Below the pieces are notes generated by a model. That model was not told where the DNA came from. It worked only from the letters and a program-made list of their open reading frames with translations, and searched no databases. The position numbers were made by a program, and so were the translations under genes. DNA of 64,000 bases from Leptospira kemamanensis. Lineage in GTDB: Bacteria > Spirochaetota > Leptospiria > Leptospirales > Leptospiraceae. How positions within the stretch are numbered: position 1 is the first letter of the stretch; each line of letters begins with the position of its first letter. The DNA lies in contig NZ_RQGG01000029.1 in NCBI RefSeq assembly GCF_004769665.1, positions 80,124 through 144,123 on the forward strand, given 5' to 3'. This document shows, piece after piece, positions 19,655-28,461 of this stretch.

Positions 19655-19750
19655 CAATTGCAACCGATTCAAACGGATGTTATCAGTTTGCATCCGATCA
19701 AACCAAATGCAATCAATTTGAGTCCGATTGATTTGGATGGAATCCGATTC
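19655..19750. repeat. Degenerate 30-nt tandem repeat, about 3.2 copies
   Basis: Three units at 19655-19683, 19684-19713 and 19714-19743 plus a partial fourth share a pattern of TTTG..TCCGAT followed by AAATG.AAT. Units are diverged (about two thirds identical between neighbours). In one plus frame they read as a ten-residue periodicity (for example LSPIDLDGIR). They lie between pheS and the converging thiolase-like gene. Confidence 0.6.
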
Positions 19751-19760
19751 TTCCCTTCTA

Positions 19761-19794
19761 AAGCCAGTGATGAATTTCAACCATCACTGGTTTC
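19761..19794. terminator. Bidirectional terminator between pheS and thiolase-like gene
   Basis: A 9-bp perfect inverted repeat, CCAGTGATG and CATCACTGG (19764-19772 and 19782-19790), has a nine-base loop. The stem extends three more pairs (AAG with TTT, one G-U). The flanking AAA and TTT runs suit termination in both directions for the two convergent operons. Confidence 0.7.
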
Positions 19795-19806
19795 CTTTAG
19801 CGTTTG

Positions 19807-21336
19807 TTATACCACCACTACTGCCTGGATTTTTCCATCAATCCTTTGGAATTCCACTTTGGTTTTACCAAGTTCCAATCCCTCTTTGGATACAATCTCC
19901 CTTCCTTCTTTGTCATAGAGATTGGTGAGGACCATTTCTCCATTCTCTTTGGTGGAACAAACGATGAGATACGGTGGTTTTTTTTCTCCCCCAGGATTGA
20001 AGTAAATCGTAGTCGCAGAAAGAATCGTAGCTTTTTCCATTTCCTTTGGGTTCGGCACATTGACTTCCAATGGTTTTAACAACATCGGTTCTTTTGGTGT
20101 TCTCTCCACTTTGTCTTTGGCAAAGAGAATCACAGAATTGATGCTATCAATTCCACCATTTCCTCCCAGTAAACTCACCTTAGGTGGTTCTCTCAAAATA
20201 TTGGGAATGGGATCTACGGCAAGGCCATATTGGCTGGCAATGTCCACAAGTCCTGTTGCCCCAGAGATTGCCATCGCCGCTTGGTAATTCAAAATCCCAC
20301 CACTTAAATTGATCGGGATCTCTTTTGATCCATTGGAGATTTTTCCGCCTCGGAGAGCTGTGGCTGTTTCTTTTGGAGACACTCCAAAATATAAGGAAGC
20401 TTCATGGATGACCATCCCTGTAAAACAATCATAAATCCAAGCATATTCGATCTCGGAGCGATTGATTCCACTGGATGCAACCGCTCTCTCACAAGCAAGA
20501 CCTGCTGGGCTTTTTAGATCCTTTTTTTGGATGAGGTATTCGGCATGGGCGCTATGACCCGATCCAATCACATAGATGTGTTTGGCATCAGACTTAATGA
20601 CCTTGTTGTCGATTAACTTTTGTTTCATGACTTCAGAGGTGATGAGAGTGGCAAATCCATGATCCGTGACAATGGCAATCATCGGTGTGCTGTAAACACC
20701 CGAAAGTGGTTTTTTTAACTGTTTCTCCACCATTGGCTTTTGGTATTGGAAGGCACGGGGATTCGTTTCTGCTAATGTTCGAAAATGTTTGGTAATCTCC
20801 TCCAAATCTTCATTTGTCACACCGGTATCAACCATCATTCGCTCACATAACAACGAATAGAGCCCGATGAGAGTGGCTCCGTAAGGCATTTCCCAGTCTT
20901 TATGGCATACGGTTGCCGTGAGACGTTTTAAATCGGAAACTTGTTTGAAAACGGATTTGGGAATATCGGCCGCTGCCACAAGCACCACAGCATAGGGATT
21001 GGCTTTCACAATGGTATGGGCCGATTGGATGGCACCACCCACACTGGCCCCTCCCAGGTCTACGGTATGGCAAGCAAGACCACCAAATCCTAAATCGTTA
21101 GCATCTTTGATGGTGAACCCATATCCCTCTCTGTCGAGGGACTGCGCTTCAACTGATACAAAATCAGTGAGGAAGGGTTTAATTGTTTCTCTGTCGGTTC
21201 CTAAGAATCCAAACAGTTTGTCCACAGAGCGAAAGAGTAAGGAATGGTATTTCTCGAGGGGAGTTAGGTTTTTGTAAACTTCCGCATCAAATTCTGATTC
21301 AATGGTGTCGCTGACACCAAGTAAAATAGGGTCCAT
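19807..21336 (-). CDS. Thiolase-like protein lacking catalytic residues, with C-terminal OB-like domain
   Basis: The 509-residue product has the thiolase fold over about 1-405 and a C-terminal beta-rich extension (about 415-509). The nucleophile region reads VDLGGASVGGAI, with Gly where the catalytic Cys should be. The GHP histidine motif is replaced: the C-terminal loop reads NLSGGILNYQAAMAISGATG. YDCFTGM, typical of SCP2-type thiolases, is retained. The pattern resembles mycobacterial thiolase-like protein type 1 (TLP1), which also has an OB-like tail and lacks the catalytic residues. It probably binds acyl-CoA or another ligand rather than acting as a thiolase. It follows three unknown genes with a 15-base gap, so co-transcription is likely. 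Confidence 0.8.
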   Translation of the reverse strand: MDPILLGVSDTIESEFDAEVYKNLTPLEKYHSLLFRSVDKLFGFLGTDRETIKPFLTDFVSVEAQSLDREGYGFTIKDANDLGFGGLACHTVDLGGASVGGAIQSAHTIVKANPYAVVLVAAADIPKSVFKQVSDLKRLTATVCHKDWEMPYGATLIGLYSLLCERMMVDTGVTNEDLEEITKHFRTLAETNPRAFQYQKPMVEKQLKKPLSGVYSTPMIAIVTDHGFATLITSEVMKQKLIDNKVIKSDAKHIYVIGSGHSAHAEYLIQKKDLKSPAGLACERAVASSGINRSEIEYAWIYDCFTGMVIHEASLYFGVSPKETATALRGGKISNGSKEIPINLSGGILNYQAAMAISGATGLVDIASQYGLAVDPIPNILREPPKVSLLGGNGGIDSINSVILFAKDKVERTPKEPMLLKPLEVNVPNPKEMEKATILSATTIYFNPGGEKKPPYLIVCSTKENGEMVLTNLYDKEGREIVSKEGLELGKTKVEFQRIDGKIQAVVVV

Positions 21337-21351
21337 GAAGCCACATTTGAA

Positions 21352-22146
21352 CTAACCTTCGATATTCATCAACGCATTCATTCGAAAATCTTGTATGATT
21401 TGTTTGCAGCGTTCAGTGATTCGGTTCAAACTTTCTCCAAACTTTTTGCCATTGTAAGCATTAAAGGAATTAGGATATTCCTTTTCGTTCACCTGCACAA
21501 TCATGTCTGGATTAATTCTGTTTTTGGCGGTTAAGTCTTGGACTGCGACAATGATATTTTTTAGAGCAATACAACCATCTTTTAAAAGGTTTTGTGATGC
21601 TTTTTCGATAACAATAGCATTCCCATTGGCATCTAACAAGGTTTTGATGAACTCTTGCATCTTCATCGATGGAAGGCCACGTCGTGTGAGTCCAATTCGT
21701 TCCACTTGTAAAACAGCATCTTGTAAGTAAGAATACTCTGGTGTTCCCTTAAAAATATAAATGAGAACAGGCAGTTCCATTTCCGTAAAATCCAACATGG
21801 CTCCGTAAAAATAACGAGTTTCTACTTTCGCCAAAGGATGAAAGTCTACCTTTTTATAATTAGCCAACTTTTCAATCGACTCATCCATAATGCGGTTGAG
21901 AGTTTGTGCTTTGGCAGCTTCTTTTTTTGCAGCAAGTTCTTGGAATTTTGATTTGAGTTGTTCGAGGAAGGTCACTTCTTCTGTGAGAAATTTTGTGATG
22001 TTCCCACGTAATTTTAAAACTTGGATGTACCTTTGTTCAAACCCTGTTTGGTCAAATGCCTTAGGATTGAGTTTTCCGTGTTCTTTATATTCTGATCGAA
22101 TTTTTTCTAAAATTGCTTTTGTTTCTGCTTCCGACAGTTCTTTCAT
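21352..22146 (-). CDS. Conserved-looking hypothetical protein, helical
   Basis: I do not recognise this 264-residue protein. It has no signal peptide or membrane segment. Residues 1-95 are predicted helical and charged, with a coiled-coil-like stretch (about 50-90) rich in Lys, Glu and Ala. The middle part (100-180) has alternating strands and helices, and a cytosolic location is likely. It overlaps the preceding gene by four bases (ATGA), which suggests a stoichiometric partner. It is followed by the thiolase-like gene. Confidence 0.75.
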   Translation of the reverse strand: MKELSEAETKAILEKIRSEYKEHGKLNPKAFDQTGFEQRYIQVLKLRGNITKFLTEEVTFLEQLKSKFQELAAKKEAAKAQTLNRIMDESIEKLANYKKVDFHPLAKVETRYFYGAMLDFTEMELPVLIYIFKGTPEYSYLQDAVLQVERIGLTRRGLPSMKMQEFIKTLLDANGNAIVIEKASQNLLKDGCIALKNIIVAVQDLTAKNRINPDMIVQVNEKEYPNSFNAYNGKKFGESLNRITERCKQIIQDFRMNALMNIEG

Positions 22147-23270
22147 TTCGATTGTTTCCAGTGTTCAATTTCCAAAATGGTTTTATCTAAGTCTTGTGCA
22201 AAATAAAGAGAGGCATTCTTCGCATCCACAAACATCAATTGGTTCGCATATTGAAGTTGTTTCACTTGAATGTCATTTTTGAGATTCAATATATTCAATA
22301 ACTGCAAACTCAATTTTTTGAGATCTTTGATGATTGTATCTGTATGCCTTTGCATTTCAAACAAATGTAGGTTTTTCAGCTTTTCCTTGTCTGATTCAAT
22401 TAACTTCATCTCTTCACGTTTTTCCACAGGTGCTTTGGAAATGTAATATGTAATTGGACGAGGATAAGAGGTCATTTCTTTATGCAGATCGATCATTTTA
22501 TCAATAGCTTCAAACACCGTTGCATCAATTTCTCTGGAAAAATTTCCCACAATGTTTTTGTTTTCAGAAGGATCGCCGGTGAGTTCAAAAATCCGAGAGG
22601 ATTGTAAGTTTCGAATGATGGCCGTGATTCTTTCTCTATAGGTCGCAATGATCTTTAAAAAATCATCAATGCGTTGTTGGGCCGTTTTTTCCCCGGTTCC
22701 TTCTTCGAACCTTGTGTTGGCCGTGATTTGATTTGGGTCTTCTTCCTCAGGTGTAGGTGGTTCTGGAGTATTTAAGAGCCCTTCGTGAGAAAGAGTTTCT
22801 GCTGGTTTCGGAGGTTCCTCTCCCTCAAAGATATCCAAATCCACATCTTCTCGCATCAGGTTTTCCTCTTCCACGGGGGAGAGTTTTTCTTTGGCGATTT
22901 CCAGTGGTTTGGAAACTTTCTCTGGAGGAGTGGTTTTCGGTTCCGGGCTAGAAATTAATTTCCCTAAAATGGGGTTGGCTCTCAGGTCTTCCGAAATGAT
23001 GGGTGGTGGAGTCGGAGTGGCAATGACTTCTGCGAGAGAATCGTTTGTCGTTTCGATTTCTTTCGGATGGTGAGGAAGGATTTCAAAATGATTCCCTACA
23101 AGTTTTAAAATCTCAATCCTACGAATTTCTTTGTTGAATCTCAGGGCATAACGATTGTTATCTTTATCAATATAACGCTGTTGGATCTGCGAAATGGAAA
23201 GTTTTAAAGGATCGATGTCTGTGATCGAATCAATTTTAATATAATGGTATTTTGATTTTTCAGGTGTCAC
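22143..23270 (-). CDS. Hypothetical protein with Pro/Glu-rich linker and helical C-terminus
   Basis: Unrecognised 375-residue cytosolic-looking protein. Residues 1-65 form a compact N-terminal part. Residues about 75-195 are low-complexity and rich in Pro, Glu and Thr, typical of a flexible linker. Residues 200-375 are mostly helical. It overlaps both neighbours by four bases, placing it in the middle of a tightly coupled three-gene unit. No catalytic motif is visible. Confidence 0.75.
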   Translation of the reverse strand: MTPEKSKYHYIKIDSITDIDPLKLSISQIQQRYIDKDNNRYALRFNKEIRRIEILKLVGNHFEILPHHPKEIETTNDSLAEVIATPTPPPIISEDLRANPILGKLISSPEPKTTPPEKVSKPLEIAKEKLSPVEEENLMREDVDLDIFEGEEPPKPAETLSHEGLLNTPEPPTPEEEDPNQITANTRFEEGTGEKTAQQRIDDFLKIIATYRERITAIIRNLQSSRIFELTGDPSENKNIVGNFSREIDATVFEAIDKMIDLHKEMTSYPRPITYYISKAPVEKREEMKLIESDKEKLKNLHLFEMQRHTDTIIKDLKKLSLQLLNILNLKNDIQVKQLQYANQLMFVDAKNASLYFAQDLDKTILEIEHWKQSK

Positions 23271-23551
23271 AGTCGCAAAATTTCCAACAAAGCTTCTGTG
23301 AAAGCATATGAGAGTAATACGTTCGGGTCAACTTCCTTCTCCCGAGAAATGAGGCTTAAGGTAAAAAAATCATACCGAGAGAGTTCCAAACGTTCGTAGT
23401 GGCCAAACTCGCCTTGTGGGTATTGTCCGGGTTCCATTCCTTCCAATTTGAGAGACAAAATAGCCATTTTCACCACAAGGCCGATGTCTAGGTGGCGTTC
23501 GGTCAAGATTTTGTAGAGTTCGGAATCGATCCAGATCAGTGCTGAAAACAT
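23267..23551 (-). CDS. Small hypothetical protein, first gene of a four-gene operon
   Basis: A 94-residue soluble protein of unknown function. The frame is open further upstream, but the ATG at 23551 is preceded by a perfect AGGAGG five bases away (23556-23561), which decides the start. Its stop overlaps the next gene by four bases. The sequence is mixed helix and strand with an ELYKILTERH start; I see no motif. Confidence 0.72.
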   Translation of the reverse strand: MFSALIWIDSELYKILTERHLDIGLVVKMAILSLKLEGMEPGQYPQGEFGHYERLELSRYDFFTLSLISREKEVDPNVLLSYAFTEALLEILRL

Positions 23552-23555
23552 AGTC

Positions 23556-23561
23556 CCTCCT
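23556..23561 (-). promoter_or_regulatory. Ribosome-binding site AGGAGG deciding the 23551 start
   Basis: On the minus strand AGGAGG precedes the ATG by four to five bases. It selects the internal Met over the upstream in-frame start at 23578. Confidence 0.8.
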
Positions 23562-23613
23562 GCGGAAGGGGTCAGCAAACCTGGTTTTGGTACTCATTTT
23601 TTTCTCTTTCGCC

Positions 23614-23644
23614 TTGACCGGCAGAGTGGTACTCAAAAGATAAG
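23614..23644 (+). promoter_or_regulatory. Possible sigma-70-like promoter of rpsT
   Basis: TTGACC at 23614-23619 and GATAAG at 23639-23644 are separated by 19 bases. This would start transcription about 20 bases before the TTG start, leaving room only for the GGGGAC ribosome-binding site. The spacing is longer than ideal. Confidence 0.35.
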
Positions 23645-23670
23645 TAAAAATTCCTCATAGGGGACATTCC

Positions 23671-23946
23671 TTGGCTAATTTAAAATCATCTAAAAAAGAC
23701 ATCCGTAGAACCGCTCGTAGAAAAGAGCGAAATGGCGAAGATCGTAGTGAATTACGCACTTACGCTCGCCTTCTTATCAAAGCCATTAAATCTGGCGACA
23801 AAACGGAAGCATTATCTGTTTTTTCAAAACTTTCATCGAAATTGGATAGAGCTGCGAAAACAAAACTCATCCACAAAAAAAATGCAGATCGTAAAAAATC
23901 TCGTATGGCTCTTCGCATCAATTCTATCGAAGCAAAAGCCGCCTAA
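23671..23946 (+). CDS. rpsT: 30S ribosomal protein S20
   Basis: The 91-residue product binds 16S rRNA in the small subunit. The start ANLKSSKKDIRRTARRKERN and the C-terminal KNADRKKSRMALRIN are typical of bS20, and length and high Lys/Arg content agree. The start is TTG at 23671, with a GGGGAC ribosome-binding site eight bases ahead. Monocistronic, with its own terminator. Confidence 0.96.
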   Translation: MANLKSSKKDIRRTARRKERNGEDRSELRTYARLLIKAIKSGDKTEALSVFSKLSSKLDRAAKTKLIHKKNADRKKSRMALRINSIEAKAA

Positions 23947-23971
23947 CATTCGCTTTTAGCACCTTGGAATG

Positions 23972-23997
23972 AGGCCACCACCGTGTGGCCTTTTTTA
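23972..23997 (+). terminator. Rho-independent terminator of rpsT
   Basis: Stem AGGCCAC (23972-23978) with GTGGCCT (23985-23991), loop of six bases, followed by a run of six T. Confidence 0.85.
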
Positions 23998-24010
23998 TTT
24001 CTATTTCTCA

Positions 24011-24038
24011 TTTACAGAAATCCCACACATAGTTTACT
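24011..24038 (+). promoter_or_regulatory. Possible promoter of tRNA-Val
   Basis: TTTACA (24011-24016), a 16-base spacer and TTTACT (24033-24038) fit a weak sigma-70 pattern. Transcription would begin a few bases before the tRNA 5' end. Confidence 0.35.
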
Positions 24039-24050
24039 GGTCATAACAAC

Positions 24051-24123
24051 GGGCGATTAGCTCAGCTGGGAGAGCAGCTGCCTTACAAGCAGCGGGTCGG
24101 CAGTTCAATCCTGTCATCGCCCA
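24051..24123 (+). tRNA. tRNA-Val (anticodon TAC)
   Basis: A 73-nt cloverleaf. The acceptor GGGCGAT pairs with ATCGCCC, the D arm is GCTC...GAGC, the anticodon stem is GCTGC/GCAGC with loop CTTACAA (anticodon TAC), and the T arm is GGCAG/CTGTC with TTCAATC. The discriminator is A and CCA is not encoded. Confidence 0.95.
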
Positions 24124-24226
24124 AACCGTTTGCCTTCATTCCTTTTTTATTTCCTCTTCACAATCAGTTCGCACAAAGCAAAAAGATAGACTTACAGTGC
24201 GAATCCAAGAGCCTTGATCGTATTGT

Positions 24227-25603
24227 ATGCATTTTACTAAAGAGTATGATCTGTCCTCCCTTATGATTTCAATCTCCGGTGTTCGGGGAAAAATAGCACA
24301 AGGATTTGGATTGGAAGAGGCACTCGCTTTCTCTAAGTCCTTTGCTACCATGATGAATGGTGGAACGGTTGTCATTGGTCGAGACTCAAGACCGAGTGGT
24401 CCTTACTTAGAATCTCTTCTCACCTCCGCATTGTTAGCTTCCGGAAGTTCTGTTTTAACCTTGGGTCTTGTTCCCACTCCTACAACAAAAGCTGTTGTGA
24501 ATTTGGCAAAAGCAAGTGGTGGGATTATGATCTCCGCTTCACACAATCCAATGGAGTGGAACGCATTTAAATTTATTTCTAAAAAAGGATTTTTTTTCTC
24601 TGCTGAAGAGAATCAAAAATTGCTTTCGATTTTACAATCGGGAAGTTTCACCAAAGAACAAATTGCACCGAAGGGATACATTGATTCAGGAGAAGATTAT
24701 ATTGATCTTCATTTGTCTTCTGTTCTGAAACGAGTGAATGTTGCCAAAATCAAAAAGAAAAAATTTACCGTGTTTGTAGATGCAGTTGGTGGAGCTGGAT
24801 CATATGTTGTTCCTAAGTTTTTACAGATGTTAGGTTGCAAAGTTATCTCTCATAATTGTAATCCAGATGGAACTTTCCCTCGTCCTCCAGAACCAACAGC
24901 CGCTGCCTTAAAAACAGTAGAGCCATATTTCAAAAAATCGAAAGCAAATATCGGATTTGCCCTTGATCCTGATGCAGACAGGTTAGTTTTGTTCACTCCG
25001 AAACGTGGTGCCATCTCAGAAGAATACACACTTCCTCTGGCTCTTACCAATGTTCTCTCTTCTTCCAAAAAGAAATCCAAAGTTGTTGTCAACTTATCTA
25101 CCAGTTTCTTAAACGAAGAGGTAGCTTCCCGGTTTGGTGGAGAAGTGATTCGTAGCAAAGTGGGAGAAGCAAACGTAGTTGAAGAAATGATTAAAACCAA
25201 AGCTGTGTTTGGTGGCGAAGGAAACGGTGGTGTGATTGATCCAAACATTCCTTCGTTTGGACGTGATACTCTTTCTGGGATTGCTCATATCTTAAACTTG
25301 ATGGCAGAAACTGGTAAGTCCATTGATGAACTGATGGATGAGTTACCAAACTTATATATGGACAAACAGTCTTTTCCTTTGGCGAAAGGAATGTCCTTAG
25401 AAACTTTATATGAAAAATTTCAATCTGAGTTTTCACCCAAACTCATTTCAGAGAAGGATGGGTTGTGGATGTATGTGTCCGATTCTTGGATTCACATCAG
25501 GCCTTCCAATACAGAACCAATCTTTCGTGTCATTACAGAAACAAAATCCCAAAGTGATTTGGAATCTACCTTAAAGAGGGTAAAACAATGTGTGGAATCG
25601 TAG
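24227..25603 (+). CDS. glmM: Phosphoglucosamine/phosphohexose mutase (GlmM-type)
   Basis: A 458-residue alpha-D-phosphohexomutase. The phosphoserine loop is ISASHNPMEWNAFK (about residue 104), the metal loop is DPDADRL (about 246), the sugar-binding loop GGEGNGG lies near 330, and the phosphate-binding C-terminal motif is RPSNTEP. It would convert glucosamine-6-P to glucosamine-1-P for UDP-GlcNAc. The next gene is glmS, overlapping by 16 bases, which supports GlmM over a phosphomannomutase role. The ribosome-binding site is weak; the Met at residue 13 is an alternative start. Confidence 0.85.
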   Translation: MHFTKEYDLSSLMISISGVRGKIAQGFGLEEALAFSKSFATMMNGGTVVIGRDSRPSGPYLESLLTSALLASGSSVLTLGLVPTPTTKAVVNLAKASGGIMISASHNPMEWNAFKFISKKGFFFSAEENQKLLSILQSGSFTKEQIAPKGYIDSGEDYIDLHLSSVLKRVNVAKIKKKKFTVFVDAVGGAGSYVVPKFLQMLGCKVISHNCNPDGTFPRPPEPTAAALKTVEPYFKKSKANIGFALDPDADRLVLFTPKRGAISEEYTLPLALTNVLSSSKKKSKVVVNLSTSFLNEEVASRFGGEVIRSKVGEANVVEEMIKTKAVFGGEGNGGVIDPNIPSFGRDTLSGIAHILNLMAETGKSIDELMDELPNLYMDKQSFPLAKGMSLETLYEKFQSEFSPKLISEKDGLWMYVSDSWIHIRPSNTEPIFRVITETKSQSDLESTLKRVKQCVES

Positions 25604-27423
25604 GTTATTTAGGCAAAAGAGAAGCTCTCCCTGTTATCATCAAAGGACTCAAACGATTAGAATACCGTGGGTATGATAGTGCCGGCGTAGCACTGTTAAA
25701 CGGTGGTTTGGAGATCGTTAAAAAAAAGGGAAAAGTTGCTGATTTAGAAGCAGAAATTGGAACTAGAAAATTACAAGCAAGCCTTGGAATTGGTCACACG
25801 CGTTGGGCGACTCATGGGGAACCAAACGATCGTAATGCTCATCCACATACAAGTTCTGATGGAACGTTAGCCATCATCCACAATGGTATCATAGAAAATT
25901 ATGGTTCCATCAAAAAAGAATTAGAAAGTAACGGCCATCAATTCAAATCCGATACTGATTCTGAAGTACTGATTCATTTAATCGAAGAAATCAAAAAACA
26001 AAACAAATGTTCCATCGAAGAAGCTGTGCGCCTTGCCTTAAATGAAGTAGTTGGTGCTTATGCCATCGTTGTTCTTTCTAAAGACAACGAAAGGAGCATG
26101 ATCGCTGCTAGAAAAGGATCACCTCTTGTGATTGGAATTGGTGAAGATGAATACTTTGTCGCATCGGATGCAACACCTATCATTGAATATACTAATAATG
26201 TTACCTATTTAAATGACCAAGAGATGGCCATCATCAAAGATGGAAGTCTTGTTGTTAAAAACTTAGAGAACGTTACCAAAACTCCTTTCATTCAAAAATT
26301 AGAAATGGATTTGGAAGACATAGAGAAAGGTGGATACCCACACTTTATGTTAAAGGAAATTTTTGAACAACCAAAGTCCATTCGTGATGCGATGAGAGGA
26401 CGTTTGGTTTCACGCGAACACCATTTGTTCTTAAGTGGCATTGACCAATACTTAAATCGATTTTTAAATGCAGATCGTTTGATTTTGGTTGGTTGTGGAA
26501 CGTCGTGGCATGCGGGTCTCATTGGAGAATATCTATTTGAAGACCTAGCAAGGATTCCAACAGAAGTGGAATATGCTTCTGAATTTCGTTATCGCAATCC
26601 CATCGTCACAGAACGAGATGTGGTCATTGCAGTTTCACAGTCAGGAGAAACAGCGGACACTCTTGCTGCCATTGAACTTGCAAAGTCAAAGGGTGCATTG
26701 ATTTTCGGCGTTTGTAATGTGGTGGGTTCTTCTATCGCACGTGCTTCTCATGCAGGCGCTTACTTACACGCAGGTCCAGAAATTGGTGTGGCATCTACCA
26801 AAGCCTTTACATCCCAAGTTTCCATTTTAACGATGATGGCTCTTTACTTAGGATTAAAACGAGGTTCCATTTCGTTATCGGATTACCAAACTCTTCTATT
26901 AGAACTTGATTCGATTCCAGATAAGGTCGCCAAAATTCTCACAAAAGATGAACAGATTCGAAATATTGCAGAACATTTTTACCGAGCGTCTAACTTCCTT
27001 TATTTGGGGCGTGGGTTTAACTTTCCAGTTGCTTTGGAAGGTGCATTAAAGTTAAAAGAAATTTCTTATATCCATGCAGAAGGTTATCCTGCTGCCGAAA
27101 TGAAACATGGTCCCATTGCTCTCATTGATGCTGATATGCCAGTTGTTTTTATCGCAACAAAAGATAGTTCGTATGAAAAAGTAATCTCCAATATCCAAGA
27201 AGTGAAAGCAAGGAAAGGAAAAGTCATTGCTGTTGTGACCGAAGGTGATACGGAAATCAAAGGAATGGCTGATTATACATTTGAGATTCCGAAAACTGCG
27301 GATGCACTTGTTCCATTACTTGCGGTGATCCCTTTACAATTATTATCTTACCACATAGCAATTCTTAGGGGATGTAATGTGGACCAACCGAGGAATTTAG
27401 CAAAATCTGTGACCGTGGAGTGA
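25588..27423 (+). CDS. glmS: Glutamine--fructose-6-phosphate aminotransferase (isomerizing)
   Basis: A 611-residue cytosolic enzyme making glucosamine-6-phosphate from fructose-6-P and glutamine. The N-terminal Ntn glutaminase begins MCGIVGYLGKREA, with the catalytic Cys exposed after Met removal. HTRWATHGEPNDRNAHPH is the glutaminase core. Two SIS domains follow, with GCGTSWHAG and SQSGETADTLAA. The C-terminus DQPRNLAKSVTVE is diagnostic. It sits between glmM and an alternative glmU, forming a three-gene UDP-GlcNAc pathway operon. Confidence 0.97.
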   Translation: MCGIVGYLGKREALPVIIKGLKRLEYRGYDSAGVALLNGGLEIVKKKGKVADLEAEIGTRKLQASLGIGHTRWATHGEPNDRNAHPHTSSDGTLAIIHNGIIENYGSIKKELESNGHQFKSDTDSEVLIHLIEEIKKQNKCSIEEAVRLALNEVVGAYAIVVLSKDNERSMIAARKGSPLVIGIGEDEYFVASDATPIIEYTNNVTYLNDQEMAIIKDGSLVVKNLENVTKTPFIQKLEMDLEDIEKGGYPHFMLKEIFEQPKSIRDAMRGRLVSREHHLFLSGIDQYLNRFLNADRLILVGCGTSWHAGLIGEYLFEDLARIPTEVEYASEFRYRNPIVTERDVVIAVSQSGETADTLAAIELAKSKGALIFGVCNVVGSSIARASHAGAYLHAGPEIGVASTKAFTSQVSILTMMALYLGLKRGSISLSDYQTLLLELDSIPDKVAKILTKDEQIRNIAEHFYRASNFLYLGRGFNFPVALEGALKLKEISYIHAEGYPAAEMKHGPIALIDADMPVVFIATKDSSYEKVISNIQEVKARKGKVIAVVTEGDTEIKGMADYTFEIPKTADALVPLLAVIPLQLLSYHIAILRGCNVDQPRNLAKSVTVE

Positions 27424-27426
27424 TTT

Positions 27427-28458
27427 GTGAATCTCTTATTAGATGATTCAAAACGAAATCCTGCGTTAGAACCATTGTCTAGGTTTCATTCTTTTTTTGA
27501 ATGGAATTTAGGGGGACTTTCGCTCCTTGAAAAATTAGAAAGAAAATACCCTGGCGCCAAAATCTTTTACAAAGGACCAAATCCAGATTTTGAAACCTTA
27601 ATTTTCAATCGATACCCACATGTGTTACCAGCTACACTTGAATCTTATGATTCTATTTATAGTGCTGATTCTTTTTTACCATGGGAACTCCTTGGAACAG
27701 TTACTTCCATCATTGAAGATACTTTAACCATTGAAAAGGAATGGAAACGGTTTCGTCAAAAGTACAAAGCCAAACAATCAGGATTTCACATCGTTGGAAA
27801 AGACAAACATCTTTATATCCATGCTGGTGCCACTGTATACCCTGGAGTGGTATTTGATACGACACATGGTCCCATCCTGATTGAAGATGGTGTCAAAATC
27901 TCTTCCTTTAGTTTTTTAGAAGGCCCACTCTTTGTTGGGAAAAATAGCCAAATCGACAATGCTCGGATCACTGGTGGAACGCTCATTGGAAACCAATGTA
28001 GAATTGGTGGCGAAGTCGAAAATTCTATCATTTTAGATTACACGAACAAACACCATGAAGGTTTTTTAGGGCATAGTTTTGTATCTACATGGGTGAACTT
28101 AGGTGCCTTATCAACTACTAGTGATCTCAAAAATAATTATGGTATCGTAAAATTGAAAGTAGGTGATTCGGTTGTCAATACGGGAACCATTAAGTTTGGA
28201 TCCATCATTGGCCCATTTACCAAGTTAGCGATTGGTGTGATGTCGAATACAGGAACTGTTTTTGATATCGCAAGTAATATTGTGGAATCAAGAATCCAAG
28301 GCTATGTTCCAGCCTTTACTTGGATCAAACCTGGAGGAAGGTATCGTCTCGAAGAGTTTTTGTTTGATACTAAAAAAATCATGGCTCGACGGAGTATGAA
28401 TTTATTTGAATTCGAAGATCATTACTTAAGAAAACTCTATGGAAAGTGTACGGAGTGA
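27427..28458 (+). CDS. Alternative bacterial GlmU-type protein (sugar-1-P nucleotidyl/acetyltransferase)
   Basis: A 343-residue protein. The C-terminal half is a left-handed beta-helix (hexapeptide repeats, about 130-310), with VENSIILDYTNKHHEGFLGHS and WVNLGALSTTSDLKNNYG, as in the alternative bacterial GlmU family found in Bacteroidetes. The N-terminal 110 residues take the place of the nucleotidyltransferase domain but lack a clear GxGxR motif. It would acetylate glucosamine-1-P and form UDP-GlcNAc. Position directly behind glmM and glmS supports this. The start is GTG at 27427. Confidence 0.8.
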   Translation: MNLLLDDSKRNPALEPLSRFHSFFEWNLGGLSLLEKLERKYPGAKIFYKGPNPDFETLIFNRYPHVLPATLESYDSIYSADSFLPWELLGTVTSIIEDTLTIEKEWKRFRQKYKAKQSGFHIVGKDKHLYIHAGATVYPGVVFDTTHGPILIEDGVKISSFSFLEGPLFVGKNSQIDNARITGGTLIGNQCRIGGEVENSIILDYTNKHHEGFLGHSFVSTWVNLGALSTTSDLKNNYGIVKLKVGDSVVNTGTIKFGSIIGPFTKLAIGVMSNTGTVFDIASNIVESRIQGYVPAFTWIKPGGRYRLEEFLFDTKKIMARRSMNLFEFEDHYLRKLYGKCTE

Positions 28459-28461
28459 AAC

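Noticed and set aside
19655..19750. CRISPR array
   Set aside because: Units are diverged and directly adjacent without spacers, and no cas gene is present.
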